This document shows, piece by piece, positions 39,293 through 48,936 of a stretch of 64,000 nucleotides of DNA. The stretch is taken from assembly GCA_025201845.1 (NCBI GenBank), contig MU603983.1, positions 16,073 through 80,072 on the forward strand. Reading direction: 5' to 3'. The DNA comes from Martensiomyces pterosporus. Taxonomy: Eukaryota; Kickxellomycota; Kickxellomycetes; Kickxellales; Kickxellaceae. Below the pieces are notes generated by a model, which was not told the DNA's origin, searched no databases, and worked only from the letters and a program-made list of their open reading frames with translations. Within the stretch, counting starts at the first letter, position 1; every line of letters begins with the position of its first letter. The translations under genes and the position numbers were made by a program.

Positions 39293-41521
39293 ATGTCTGC
39301 ATTCACCATCGGCAATCTTCCTGCCAGCGAGGCAGAGATCGATTTCAGCGATCTGGAAAAGCAGTTTGTGATTCCCGAGCAAGAGGAGACGCTTGAGAAT
39401 GTCGTTGTTGTCGACAACCTCCCCGTCGTTGACGAGAGCAAGGAGGATAAGCTCGTCCTTGTATTGAAGAAGATCTTCAAGAAGTCGGGCACGGTCAAGG
39501 AGAATGGAATCCACATGCCCAAGGAGGATGTCAAGGGCAAGAGCAAGACCAAGGGCTACGCGTTCGTCGAGTTCAGCACCACCGAGCAGGCCCAGGCTGC
39601 CATCCGCAACCTCAACGGCTACAAGCTCGACAAGTCCCACGTCCTGCTGGTCAACCCGCTCATGGATGTCGAGAAGTACACCGAGGTCGAGGACGAGTAC
39701 CAGGATCCTCCCGAGGAGCCCTTTGCGGAGCGCGAGCACCTCAAGTCGTGGCTCGCCGACGACTATGCTCGCGACCAGTTCGTCATGTATGCGGACCAGG
39801 AGCTTGGTGTGTACTGGAACGAGCCTGCTCAGGACGCGGAGAAGATCCTGTCTCGCACCAACTGGACCGAGACCTATGTTCAGTGGTCGCCGCTTGGCTC
39901 TTACATGTGCACATTCCATCGCCAGGGCCTTGTGCTGTGGGGTGGCCCGTCGTGGAAGAAGTTGCTTCGCTTTGTGCACCTGGGCGTCAAGCTTGCTGAC
40001 TTTAGCCCCAGCGAGCGCTATCTGGTGACGTGGTCCAACGAGCCCATCAGCGTCGAGAGCGTCAACCAGCTTCTGGGCGCTGGCAACGAGCACCAGAACC
40101 CCTACACTGGGGACGACGAGGGCAACACCGTTTGCATCTGGGACGCCCATACTGGCAGCCTCCTGCGCTCTTTCGCTCCTCAGAAGACCGACGACGGCAA
40201 GGCCGCCAAGATCAGCTGGCCCCACTTCAAGTGGTCGCCCAGCGAGAAGTACTTTGCGCGCATGACCCAGGGATCCCACATTGCGATCTACGAGGCCCCC
40301 TCGATGGGTCTTGTGGACAAGAAGAGCCTGAAGGTCCCCGGCGTCCAGGACTTTGCCTGGTGCCCCCGCGTCATCGCCGACGCCAGAACCGGCGGTGACA
40401 AGCCCGAGATGCTCGCCTACTGGACTCCCGAGGACGGCAACCTGCCCGCCCGCGTCAGCCTGGTGTCGGTTCCCGACAAGGCCCTTGTGCGCACCAAGAA
40501 CCTGTTCAACGTCTTTGCCGCCGCCCTGCACTGGCACCCCGAGGGCACGATGCTCTGCGTGCGTGTCCAGCGCTACACCAAGTCCAAGAAGTCCAAGTTC
40601 ACGAACCTGGAGATCTTCCGCACCAGCGAGAAGGACGTGCCTGTTGATGTTGTGGAGCTCAAGGACAGCGCCGTTGCCTTTGACTGGGAGCCCACTGGCG
40701 ACAACAACCGCTTCGCCATCATCCACACCGACGACCCCACTCCCCCTCCCATCAACGCCAGCGGCATGGCCTCGGGTGCCGTCAAGACCAGCGTCAGCTT
40801 CTACGCCTTTGAGCGCAAGGGCAAGCTCGTCAAGAAGGAGGGCTTCAAGCTGCTCAAGACCCTCGACCGCAAGAACACCACCCACCTGCGCTGGTCGCCC
40901 CGTGGCCGCCACATCATCCTGGCCACCCTGCGCACGACCACTGCGTGGGACCTCGAGTTCCACGATACCGAGTTTGACCAGGCTGCTGCCAACAAGAGCG
41001 GCTCCCAGGGCGATGCCATCGCCATGCTGAGCAGCGCCGAGCACTACGGCGTCACTGACCTCGACTGGGACCCCACCGGCCGCTATGTGGTCACCTCTGC
41101 CTCGTCGTGGCGCCACACGATGGAGAACGGCTATATCCTGTGGGACTTCAAGGGCCAGCAGCTCCACAAGCAGGTCACCGAGCGCTTCAAGCAGTTCATC
41201 TGGCGCCCCCGCCCCAAGACCCTTCTCACCGAGGAGCAGAAGCGCGAGGTCCGCAAGAACCTCAAGAGCTACGCAAAGGAGTTCGACGAGCAGGACGAGC
41301 GCAAGCTCCACGCCGCCGACGCCGAGCTCATCGCGCAGCGCCGCCGCCTCGTCAGCGAGTGGGAGACCTGGCGCGAGCAGGTCGATGCCCTCCTCGCCAA
41401 GGAGACAGAGGAGGCGCTGGCCAACGGATACGAGCTCCCTGCTGTCGCCGACAACGAGGACCTCGTTGTTGAGGAGATCGTCGAGGAGGTCCTTGACGAG
41501 AAGGAGGAGATTGTTAACTAA
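39293..41521 (+). CDS. PRT1: Eukaryotic translation initiation factor 3 subunit B
   Basis: A 742-residue single-exon scaffold subunit of eIF3, which recruits the 40S subunit to mRNA in the cytosol. An acidic N terminus is followed by an RRM at about 50-130, with RNP2 VVVDNLPV and RNP1 KGYAFVEF. The WD-type beta-propeller then fills residues about 170-640 (ETYVQWSPLGSYMCTFHRQG, GNTVCIWDAHTGSLLRSF, TDLDWDPTGRYVVTSASSWR, YILWDFKGQQL). A charged C-terminal helix with FIWRPRPKTLLTEEQ and DEQDERKLHAADAELIAQRR binds other subunits. I start at the ATG at 39293 (MSAFTIGNLPASE). The in-frame extension to 39116 is leader-like. Codons strongly favour C or G at the third position, as in highly expressed genes, and this creates a very long antisense open frame. 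Confidence 0.96.
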   Translation: MSAFTIGNLPASEAEIDFSDLEKQFVIPEQEETLENVVVVDNLPVVDESKEDKLVLVLKKIFKKSGTVKENGIHMPKEDVKGKSKTKGYAFVEFSTTEQAQAAIRNLNGYKLDKSHVLLVNPLMDVEKYTEVEDEYQDPPEEPFAEREHLKSWLADDYARDQFVMYADQELGVYWNEPAQDAEKILSRTNWTETYVQWSPLGSYMCTFHRQGLVLWGGPSWKKLLRFVHLGVKLADFSPSERYLVTWSNEPISVESVNQLLGAGNEHQNPYTGDDEGNTVCIWDAHTGSLLRSFAPQKTDDGKAAKISWPHFKWSPSEKYFARMTQGSHIAIYEAPSMGLVDKKSLKVPGVQDFAWCPRVIADARTGGDKPEMLAYWTPEDGNLPARVSLVSVPDKALVRTKNLFNVFAAALHWHPEGTMLCVRVQRYTKSKKSKFTNLEIFRTSEKDVPVDVVELKDSAVAFDWEPTGDNNRFAIIHTDDPTPPPINASGMASGAVKTSVSFYAFERKGKLVKKEGFKLLKTLDRKNTTHLRWSPRGRHIILATLRTTTAWDLEFHDTEFDQAAANKSGSQGDAIAMLSSAEHYGVTDLDWDPTGRYVVTSASSWRHTMENGYILWDFKGQQLHKQVTERFKQFIWRPRPKTLLTEEQKREVRKNLKSYAKEFDEQDERKLHAADAELIAQRRRLVSEWETWREQVDALLAKETEEALANGYELPAVADNEDLVVEEIVEEVLDEKEEIVN

Positions 41522-41823
41522 GCGCCTGCGCCCGCAGCCCCCTTTCCACGGGGCCTTTGCTAGATCTTTACAGCCCGCCGCCAAAAATAAATGCACGCTT
41601 TGCCTTCAGCATGCCAGCTGCCGAGCACGAGTCTATGCCCGTTCTGGAGGCCCTGCGCAGCATGTCTGCAGGGCTCCCGGCAGCCGTAGCACACACATCC
41701 TCGTCATGCCAAATTGGGGGGCGTCTGGTGCCATGAGAGTTGCTAACTGGGGTTCCTCTTTTCACAAGCAAAGTGCTAAAAGACAAACTAAACGCATTTG
41801 GAGTGCGAAAGACAGGACACAAA
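41522..41823. other. convergent 3' region, eIF3b / eL24
   Basis: A 302-base gap that holds the 3' ends of both genes. An AATAAA at about 41586 is the likely eIF3b polyadenylation signal. Confidence 0.5.
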
Positions 41824-43169
41824 TTAGCGGCTGGTGGCCTTGACCTTGGTGAAGGCACCGCGAGCCTGCTGCTTGCTGAACTTCTGGTCGGCAGTGGGGT
41901 TCTACAAATGCAAGCAAACAAAGAGACACTGCAGGATTCATTAGCACCAAAGCGCCCCGGCACTGGCAGCGGCCAGATTGGCCATGCCATCAACCACACA
42001 TGTGCATCGCAATCAGTCCCTTACCTTGGCGCGCTCAGCCTTTCTCTTGGCAGCCTCAGTCTTGCGCTGCTCCTTGGCCTTCTTGACGGCCTCGGCGCGG
42101 GCAGCAGAGCGGACCTCGGTCTTCTCGCTACGGCGGGCGTTGATGGCGTCCCACGAGGTGCCGATGACAGCACGGTTGTACTTGACGTTGCGGCGGGTGC
42201 GCTTCTTGGCGACCTCCTCGCTGATACCCTTGCGGTGCATCTTACGGAAGACAACAGTCCATGCGAGCTTGCGGGGGTTCTTGTGCTGGTGGAACAGGGA
42301 CTCGGTCTTCGAGTTCAGGAAGTGGAAGGTCCTGCTGTCACCACGGATGAAAGTGCGACCGCGGCTGGGGTAGATCTTGTACCCGGAGAAGGAGCAAATC
42401 TCGAGCCTATTTCCTTTAAACGTGATGGCAGTTGAGCAGTGCAGGTGGGTGTGGTTGTTAGTGGAATACGCATTGGCCCGCACAACGCCTTTGGTGCTGT
42501 CCATTGAGACAGTGTTTCCGCCCATATAGCACAGAGTCCAGGAGAGCTGCAAGAATAACCCGCAGCGCAGCGCGAGAGGTGTCGTCGCAAAAGCCGGCAC
42601 CAAGCCCCGACTCCATCAACGGCGACTGTGTCTGTAGACTTTCGAGTGCCCAATACGCGAGTGTCCAGATTCACGAGCCAGGTGTTTCCACCGTCCAATG
42701 CACTGCGCATCCGGGAGCCCAAGTCCAAGTGGTATGTGCTGCCTTGGTGCATTTCACAATCCGGTCTTTGCGCAAGCCTGCTGCTGGTGTCGGCGCCAAT
42801 TTGCAGTGGCCGCACAGACTGAATGCCAATTGCAAATTACATTGCTCCTCTGGAAACCGCTGCCTCGAATTTTTGCAATTTCGATACCGATTTCATGCAG
42901 CGATTTCAGCTATCTTGATTTTCCGCTATGCAGGCACGCTGCCACGCTGCTCCGGACGTGCGCTATCTGTATCGAATCCATCTCGCGTCAGCCGCATCTA
43001 TCCGTCCGCTCTGCTGCTCTGCTGCCGCTATCTGTATCGAATCCATCTCGCGTCAGCCGCATCTATCCGTCCGCTCTGCTGCTCTGCTGCTCTGCTGCGG
43101 CTCCTTGCTGCTCTCTCTGGATGGATGTGCGGTTCCCCTGATGGATGCGCCCCTCATCACTTACTTCAT
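41824..43169 (-). CDS. RPL24: 60S ribosomal protein eL24
   Basis: Three exons: complement(43165..43169), (42025..42406) and (41824..41901). They give 154 residues, the usual size. Exon 1 is only ATGAA, and the Lys2 codon is completed by the first G of exon 2, giving MKLEICSFSGYKIYPSRGR. The GTAAGT donor at exon 1 and ATAG acceptor at 42407 bound a 758-bp intron. The second intron (41902..42024, GTAAGG to TTTGTAG) is phase 0. The body includes RTFHFLNSKTESLFHQHKNP and RKLAWTVVFRKMHRKG, then a basic helix, and the last exon gives NPTADQKFSKQQARGAFTKV. eL24 sits at the intersubunit face of the large ribosomal subunit. Exons 2 and 3 are certain; the five-base first exon is inferred from splice signals and family N-terminal sequence. 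Confidence 0.9.
42961..43090. repeat. 65-bp direct tandem duplication in eL24 intron 1
   Basis: Two copies of a 65-base unit beginning CGCTATCTGTATCGAATCC lie head to tail at 42961-43025 and 43026-43090, followed by extra GCTCTGCT units. The copies read as identical. Confidence 0.92.
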
Positions 43170-43614
43170 TGCTGACTATGTTTATTTTTGCCGTGAGCTG
43201 AAAAGAAAGATCGCAGCTGTTTTTCTACTAAGTGCCGATTTCTTTTCGCTCAGCGCTCCGCCCTGCCACTCAATTTATTGCCAGCACAAGTGCTCGTAAC
43301 AAGGACGGCACACTGGCATCGAATCAAGCCGCGGCTCGTGCAGGTTGCAGACAGACTGCGAGCCGAGCTGAGCTCGGGTGTCGGTGTTGGCCTGTGGGCA
43401 CGTGGGTGTGCATGGGTGCAGAGTGCAATCGTCACAAGCGGGCGAGGGTCTGTTGATAAGAAAGCGTGTGTGCCTTGGCCCACGTTCCCACGAAGCCCTG
43501 CCGCGCATTATCTGGTCCTCGCCTTCTTGCCCCTCGCACTCCTGCTTCTCTTCTTTCTTCTCTACCTTCTCTGTAAACCACGCACCTCGCCTCTACCTGT
43601 CAGCACAATATACA
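43170..43614. other. divergent promoter region, eL24 / enoyl-CoA hydratase
   Basis: A 445-base gap between the eL24 gene (minus) and the enoyl-CoA hydratase gene (plus). The stretch just before the hydratase ATG is pyrimidine-rich. No gene is seen. Confidence 0.5.
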
Positions 43615-44730
43615 ATGTTCCGCTCTCTTGCTCTGAACCCACTTTCCCGCAAGGCCCCCGCCTCTCTGCTCGCCTCGAGCACAATGATGCGCGCCTCCGC
43701 TGCGATCCGCTTTGGTATGTATCTGCAGCCATACTCAGCTAAACCGGCAGTGGCGTTGCAGATGGGCGCCCTAGCAAGAGGAACCCAGCAGCACTCAGTG
43801 CTGCTATTGCTGTCTGCAGCATCGCTCTTATATGTGCCGGCCCTTCCTTCAAAAATGCATTCCTGTGTACCTGTGCATGCGAACTAACCCGTATTCATTC
43901 GACGCCTTGCCAAAATGCTCTCCGACACTCACCTAGTATCCACCGAGGCGCCTGCCTACAACATGATCAAGACTGAGGTCCAGGGTCGTGTGGCCATCAT
44001 TACGCTCAACCGCCCCAAGGCTCTGAACGCTCTATGCAACGAGCTCTTCCATGAAATCAACGACGCCCTTGCCCGCCTCGACAACGACGACGGAATCGGC
44101 GCCATTGTCCTCACTGGCAGCGAGCGCGCATTTGCTGCTGGCGCAGACATCAAAGAGATGAAGGACACCGAGTACGTCAACAACTACAAGACCAACTTCC
44201 TTGGCCACTGGGCCGACCAGATCAACAAGCAGCGCAAGCCTGTGCTTGCCGCTGTCAACGGCTACGCCCTCGGCGGCGGATGTGAGCTTGCGATGATGTG
44301 CGACATTATCTATGCCGGCGAGAAGGCAGTCTTTGGTCAGCCCGAAATCAACCTTGGCACCATTCCTGGCGCTGGTGGAAGCCAGAGACTGACTCGCGCT
44401 GTGGGCAAGTCGAAGGCGATGGAGATGATCCTGACTGGTACCGTGAACCTGGATGCCCAGGAGGCCAAGGCCTATGGCCTGGTGAGCGCTGTTTTCCCTC
44501 CCGAGAAGCTCCTTGAGGAGACCATCAAGACTGCTGCCAAGATCGCCTCGAAGGGCGCCATCTCTGTCCAGATGGCCAAGGAGGCTGTCAACCAGGCATA
44601 CGAGCTGAACCTGAGCTCCGGCCTGCTCTATGAGCGCCGTCTCTTCCAGGGCACTTTTGCCACGAAGGACCAGAAGGAAGGCATGGCTGCGTTTGCCGAG
44701 AAGCGCAAGCCCAACTTCACCCACGAGTAG
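43615..44730 (+). CDS. ECHS1: Enoyl-CoA hydratase, mitochondrial
   Basis: Two exons, 43615..43714 and 43937..44730, give 297 residues. The donor is G|GTATGT; a CTAAC branch-point match at 43884-43888 and the acceptor CACCTAG at 43936 close the 222-bp intron, joining phase 1 to read [14 protein letters not shown]. The first 36 residues are a mitochondrial presequence ([17 protein letters not shown]). The crotonase fold follows: [26 protein letters not shown] for the oxyanion hole, [16 protein letters not shown] and [16 protein letters not shown]. Catalytic Glu150 and Glu170 are both present, which marks a true hydratase acting in fatty-acid or branched-chain amino-acid breakdown. An ATG at 43915 continues the same frame but sits inside the intron and would lose the presequence. 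Confidence 0.95.
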
Positions 44731-44981
44731 AATAGCACTTTTTGTCCGTTTGCAAAGCCACTCGCTTTACCAACAAAGCAGCAGCTCTCCGGAAATGCGG
44801 ATAGCGCGCTCTTGATGCCGACAAATAACGCTACTGCCCAGGCTGCTTCGCACATGTCCCCCACCTCGCATGCATTCACACACCAAAAACAGCCGCACTA
44901 AAAGAAAGCTCCACAGAGGATGTCCGCGATGCACGAGCATATATGGCATACGCAGCTCCTGAGGACAGAAGCAGCAAAAAG
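44731..44981. other. 3' flank of the hydratase gene
   Basis: Nothing coding. A T-run on the minus strand at about 44976-44980 is the pol III terminator of the adjacent tRNA. Confidence 0.5.
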
Positions 44982-45064
44982 TGAGCAGAGTGGGATTCGA
45001 ACCCACGCCAACATAGTTGACTGCGACCTGAACGCAGCGCCTTAGACCACTCGGCCATCTGCCC
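44982..45064 (-). tRNA. tRNA-Leu (anticodon CAG), second copy
   Basis: The minus strand gives an 83-base class II tRNA without intron, with the same acceptor, anticodon (loop TTCAGGT), variable and T arms as the copy at 8571-8653. It differs by one base in the D loop (GAGTGG in place of GAGCGG). It is followed by C then TTTTT, a pol III terminator. Confidence 0.97.
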
Positions 45065-45242
45065 CCTGATGATCGGCCAGCGCCGGCATCTTATCAATTC
45101 TGGTTTCCTCAGCTGAAACAATGCGCTTTTGACACTGCGCATCAGTGCTTCTTTCTCCAGACTGGCAGCCGCTTGGCAGAATATATTGGATCAGGAAATG
45201 GAAATGAGAGGAAAGATACGGAAAGTAGCTAGTAATTAGTGC

Positions 45243-48200
45243 TCAGAACAGGCTGCCCCACCGCCCAAATCGACGCTTGCCTGCAGACGCAGCAACGTTG
45301 GCTGAGCGCTGCTTTGCTGCGGACGATGCCTGGCGAGACCCGTTGTCCATCGAGAGCGACCTCATCTGCTCAAACATTGCAACCTGCTCCTCGACCTTTG
45401 TGTGGTTCGCTGCTGCTGCCTCTGTTGCTTGTTTGCTGCTGCTGCTCTCGTTCCTGGATCTACCGAAAAGCCGCCTCGACCGCTTGGCGCTGACGTTGAT
45501 GTTGGCATCCGAATCGTAAGTACGGGGCTGGTCGCGATTGCTTGCAGCTAGGCGTGCCAGGTAGTTGTCTGCCGAGTGGCGGGGTGGGTTGTCTGCCGTT
45601 GCAGATGGCTCTGACCTTGAGCGGGCAATTGCGGACAGCGGGATGTCATCGCCGTCAATATTGCTGTCGTCGTCACCCTCGCTGCTGCGGTTGATATTGA
45701 TCCTGCTTCCAGCAGCGCTGTCCTTGTCAGAGTAGCGAATGTACATGCCACCTTCCTTGCTGGTGGTCACCTCAAAGCTGGAGATCGAAAAGTTCTGGAT
45801 CACGCTGCCGAAATTGAACTCCTGGCTGCTGTCCAAATCCGGCCCCCCTGGAACATCGAAATCGCGGCGGGACGAAGAGATCTTGCGAGGAGCACTGGCT
45901 GCCGGCTTGCCACCTGGTATGACATCGCCGAGAGGCCTCTGCTCCTGCTCGTGCAGCTCTAGCGATGCTGGGGCTTCCGCCTTTAGCTCACCCTGCGGCT
46001 TTGGTTCTTCGATTGGTCTAGCCTTGTGGTATCTCCCACTCACCCTGGGGACTCTGTTCTGTTCAGAACCAGGACTATTGCTCGGCTTTGGGCGAGAGAA
46101 CGATGGAGGCTGGATCACCTTCACACTGGACGCCTGTGTAAGCACAGGCACTGCCCCACTGCGTGGGATGCTGTTTCCGACAGGAAGAGACGGGTTGGGC
46201 ATGTTGTAGTGGCCCAGCAAAGCGCGGCGAGCTTCTGCCATATGGTCAACCGCTTGCTCTTTCGAAGGAGTAGCTGCAGGTGGCGCCGGCGGAGCATTTG
46301 CCTGGCTACTAACAGCAGATGCAGTCTGCTTAGTAGGGTTTCTGGATAGCTTGGCTGATGGCGGTGCTTGGAGCGGCTGGTGACCAGACGCAAGCACATT
46401 TGGTGCGAGCGGCATCGATGGCTTGGCTGCCTTCCTCATCCTTTCTTCGCGCTCGGCCTCGCGGTCGCGCAAGGGCTGTGTCTCGATCCGGTGCTTCTTT
46501 GGTCTGTGCTTACGACCCCGTGCACCGTCTGGAGAAATGCTACGGCTGGATGTTGCGCTCGACTGTTTGCTGCTTGAACCAGCAGTGGAACTCACACTTG
46601 CCTCTCGGTGTGAAGCAGAGACAGAAGGCGGACCTCCATGAGGCATCTGGTACCGCACATGGCTATAGGCATTTCCACTGTCGAAGGCATCGTCGCTAGG
46701 GTAGCTGCCAACATGAGGTGCCGATCCGTTCGTGCTGGCAGCCATGCGCTGCCCAGGAGACGCGCTGCTCATATCCTTTAGGCTGACGGATGCGTTGCTG
46801 CTGTCGTTGTCAGAGTCAACGCCATCTTCGCGCTCAAAGTCATCCTCTGTCATTGAGTTGCGCGTGTTAAAAACAACCGACACAGTCTCATGGAACCTGA
46901 CACGGCGCTTGGAGGAGGACTGACTGCCAGTAGCCGACAAGTCGCTGGAGGCGTCGCTGCTGCTAGTGCGCACAGCTGTGCCATCATCGTCAGCTAACAC
47001 AGACTGCGAGGTGCTACGGGACACGGTTCTGCTAGTAATGCCTGCATCTACCGAGTCCGTTTTGGCTGGTTGGCTGCTTGCCTCCTTGGCCATAAGCACC
47101 TTGTCGTAGGAAAGGTCTGAGCTACCTGTACTCTGGCAGTCCTCGCTGCTTGCATCGCTGGATAGCAAACTGCTATCGCTGGCCTCATCGCTACTATCGC
47201 TTAAGTAAGGATTCTTTGTGCTTTTGGGCAGGCTTGCTAGCTTTACAGGATAGGCGGCTGCTGGTGCTGGCTGATCGGTGGGCAGCAGAGGCTGCTGCTG
47301 GTGTTGAAGTGGAGGAGGAAGAGGGTGGTTGTGGTTGTGATGTGGGGTAGTGTGGCCACTCGGCGCTCCAGCTGGGATAGATGCCGAGTGGTACATGTTG
47401 GCTGCACTTACTTGTGAGTATCCACTCACTGCTGTGCCGCCATATGGCTGTCCGGCCGGATAAGCGCCGGCATTTGCCGTGCCAGATGCCGGTAGCTGAT
47501 GCTGCTGCTGCTGCTGGGGCGGCAGCATCGGAGGCACATGTCCGGCCTGGAAGTATGCGGTGTTTCCAGGATACTGGCTGTCTGGGGCATAGCTGATATT
47601 GGGCATGGATGCGTTTGCGTTCGCATTTGAATAAAGAGTATTTGAGGGGCCGCTGCCATGCGCGCCAGGATGACCCTGGTGGGAAACCGATGGTTGGATG
47701 GGGGCATGCATGTAGTTTCGGCTGATGGTGCCATTGCTGGCATAGAGAGTGGGGTTTTGCGCATATGCAGGCTGGCTCGAGCTGTTCAGGTCGTACCCGC
47801 TAGCGTTGTTGTGGCCACCCACAATACCCATGGCGTTTGCAGACTCTCGTTGCCAGCGGCTGATGCTCTTGGGTCCTGCTGCTGCGCCAGGGTACTGCTT
47901 GCGGTGGCGCTCCTTCATTCTCTCGAATGCCACTTGCTGCTTGATGAGCTCGCGGCGGCGGTTGCGCATTTCTGCGGCCTTGCGCTCCTCTTCCTTGCGC
48001 CGCTCCTCTTCAAACGCATCCTCGAATGCGCAGCTCTCATAGTCGCTGCCCAGAGAGCTGCCCTCGGCATCGCTGGCTTCGCTGCTGTCGTCAAGGCTGC
48101 CACTATCTTCAGCAGCGAGAGGCTTGTCGGTGGCTTTGGTGCTGGCCTCGGCGCGCGAGCGAGCCTTTGGGCGGGCAGCCGAGTTGGTGGCGGTGCCATG

Positions 48201-48587
48201 CTGGGAGTCGTTGGCGTGAGCGCTGCTGCTGCAAGAGGGGGCTGCAATAGCATCGGACGGGAGCGTACCGAAGAGGTAGTTGTATGTTGCATTGAACTCC
48301 CCCAAAAGGTCAAGCGATCCCGTACCGGCACTTGTCGTGGCAGGAATGGCAGCAGCGGTCGCTCTGGTAGCGGCAGTAGCCGAGGCAGCTGCGGTGGCTG
48401 ACCTTCCGGCACCTGCGGCAGTAGCACCCTTGCCAGCACTCAGCGCGGTATCTACTGCGCTGTAATCGTCGGCCAGTGTGGCAGTCAAGGTCAGCGGGGG
48501 AATGTAGACCGGATCTTCAAAGCCAGTCAGTGGGCGTGCCGGGGGGCTGTCCTCTACAATAGGCCGAAAGGGAAATATAGCCGCCAT
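45243..48587 (-). CDS. Large disordered Ser-rich protein with RVxF-like motif
   Basis: A 1114-residue single-exon protein I cannot name. Residues 1-190 are Ala/Ser-rich, with FPFRPIVEDSPPARPLTGFE at the start. A charged coiled-coil-like helix lies at about 190-235 (EEERRKEEERKAAEMRNRRR). The middle 250-490 is Gln/Pro/His/Tyr-rich. At about 560 comes SKRRVRFHETVSVVFNTRNS: RVRF fits the RVxF docking motif for protein phosphatase 1, and the surrounding residues look more conserved than their neighbours. Short basic and Ser-rich sections follow, and the end is KRRFGRWGSLF. The overall picture is a scaffold or regulatory protein. The phosphatase link is a motif-based guess; such motifs occur by chance. 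Confidence 0.75.
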   Translation of the reverse strand: MAAIFPFRPIVEDSPPARPLTGFEDPVYIPPLTLTATLADDYSAVDTALSAGKGATAAGAGRSATAAASATAATRATAAAIPATTSAGTGSLDLLGEFNATYNYLFGTLPSDAIAAPSCSSSAHANDSQHGTATNSAARPKARSRAEASTKATDKPLAAEDSGSLDDSSEASDAEGSSLGSDYESCAFEDAFEEERRKEEERKAAEMRNRRRELIKQQVAFERMKERHRKQYPGAAAGPKSISRWQRESANAMGIVGGHNNASGYDLNSSSQPAYAQNPTLYASNGTISRNYMHAPIQPSVSHQGHPGAHGSGPSNTLYSNANANASMPNISYAPDSQYPGNTAYFQAGHVPPMLPPQQQQQHQLPASGTANAGAYPAGQPYGGTAVSGYSQVSAANMYHSASIPAGAPSGHTTPHHNHNHPLPPPLQHQQQPLLPTDQPAPAAAYPVKLASLPKSTKNPYLSDSSDEASDSSLLSSDASSEDCQSTGSSDLSYDKVLMAKEASSQPAKTDSVDAGITSRTVSRSTSQSVLADDDGTAVRTSSSDASSDLSATGSQSSSKRRVRFHETVSVVFNTRNSMTEDDFEREDGVDSDNDSSNASVSLKDMSSASPGQRMAASTNGSAPHVGSYPSDDAFDSGNAYSHVRYQMPHGGPPSVSASHREASVSSTAGSSSKQSSATSSRSISPDGARGRKHRPKKHRIETQPLRDREAEREERMRKAAKPSMPLAPNVLASGHQPLQAPPSAKLSRNPTKQTASAVSSQANAPPAPPAATPSKEQAVDHMAEARRALLGHYNMPNPSLPVGNSIPRSGAVPVLTQASSVKVIQPPSFSRPKPSNSPGSEQNRVPRVSGRYHKARPIEEPKPQGELKAEAPASLELHEQEQRPLGDVIPGGKPAASAPRKISSSRRDFDVPGGPDLDSSQEFNFGSVIQNFSISSFEVTTSKEGGMYIRYSDKDSAAGSRININRSSEGDDDSNIDGDDIPLSAIARSRSEPSATADNPPRHSADNYLARLAASNRDQPRTYDSDANINVSAKRSRRLFGRSRNESSSSKQATEAAAANHTKVEEQVAMFEQMRSLSMDNGSRQASSAAKQRSANVAASAGKRRFGRWGSLF

Positions 48588-48936
48588 GTAAAAAAGACAC
48601 GCAGGTATCGGCGTTACATAGCACAGGCAAAAACATTAGAACAATGCAAGCACACTCTACGCCCCCGAAAACGTGAAGGCTTGTATAGCGTCTCTTCTAC
48701 ATTTGCGGAGAAAATAGCAGCATATAAAGACACAAAGGCGACAGCGTCCAAAGAAAGCAGCCTCCCGGTTGTGTTTGTGCCTCCATGTGCACAATGCCAA
48801 ACATGCCAGACAACGCCCGCCGCTGGCGGTGTTTTGCAGCGTGTGGCTGATGAGGTAGATTCTGGGTGGCCGGGTGCTACCCCCGTTGCTGCAGAAGAAA
48901 GGGCAGCCTGTCTGCAGACATGTCGCTGCTACTTAC
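48588..48936. other. gap before the basic orphan; may hold its last exon
   Basis: If the next gene splices at 48937 with the acceptor CTTCTGCAG before 48888, an open frame runs on to a stop at 48614-48616. This would be a 48-bp intron, shorter than others here, so I do not assert it. Confidence 0.3.

Noticed and set aside
39260..41596. A 778-codon open frame antisense to eIF3b
   Set aside because: It mirrors the eIF3b gene, whose C/G-ending codons remove stops from this antisense frame. The translation is Leu/Val/Gly-rich with no domain, and the sense strand is unmistakable.
43060..43164. C/D box snoRNA in eL24 intron 1
   Set aside because: GTGATGA is just part of the donor region. I find no D box with flanking stem at a suitable distance.
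43915..43936. ATG at 43915 as start of enoyl-CoA hydratase
   Set aside because: It lies in the intron between a CTAAC branch site and the acceptor. The spliced form gives a proper mitochondrial presequence.
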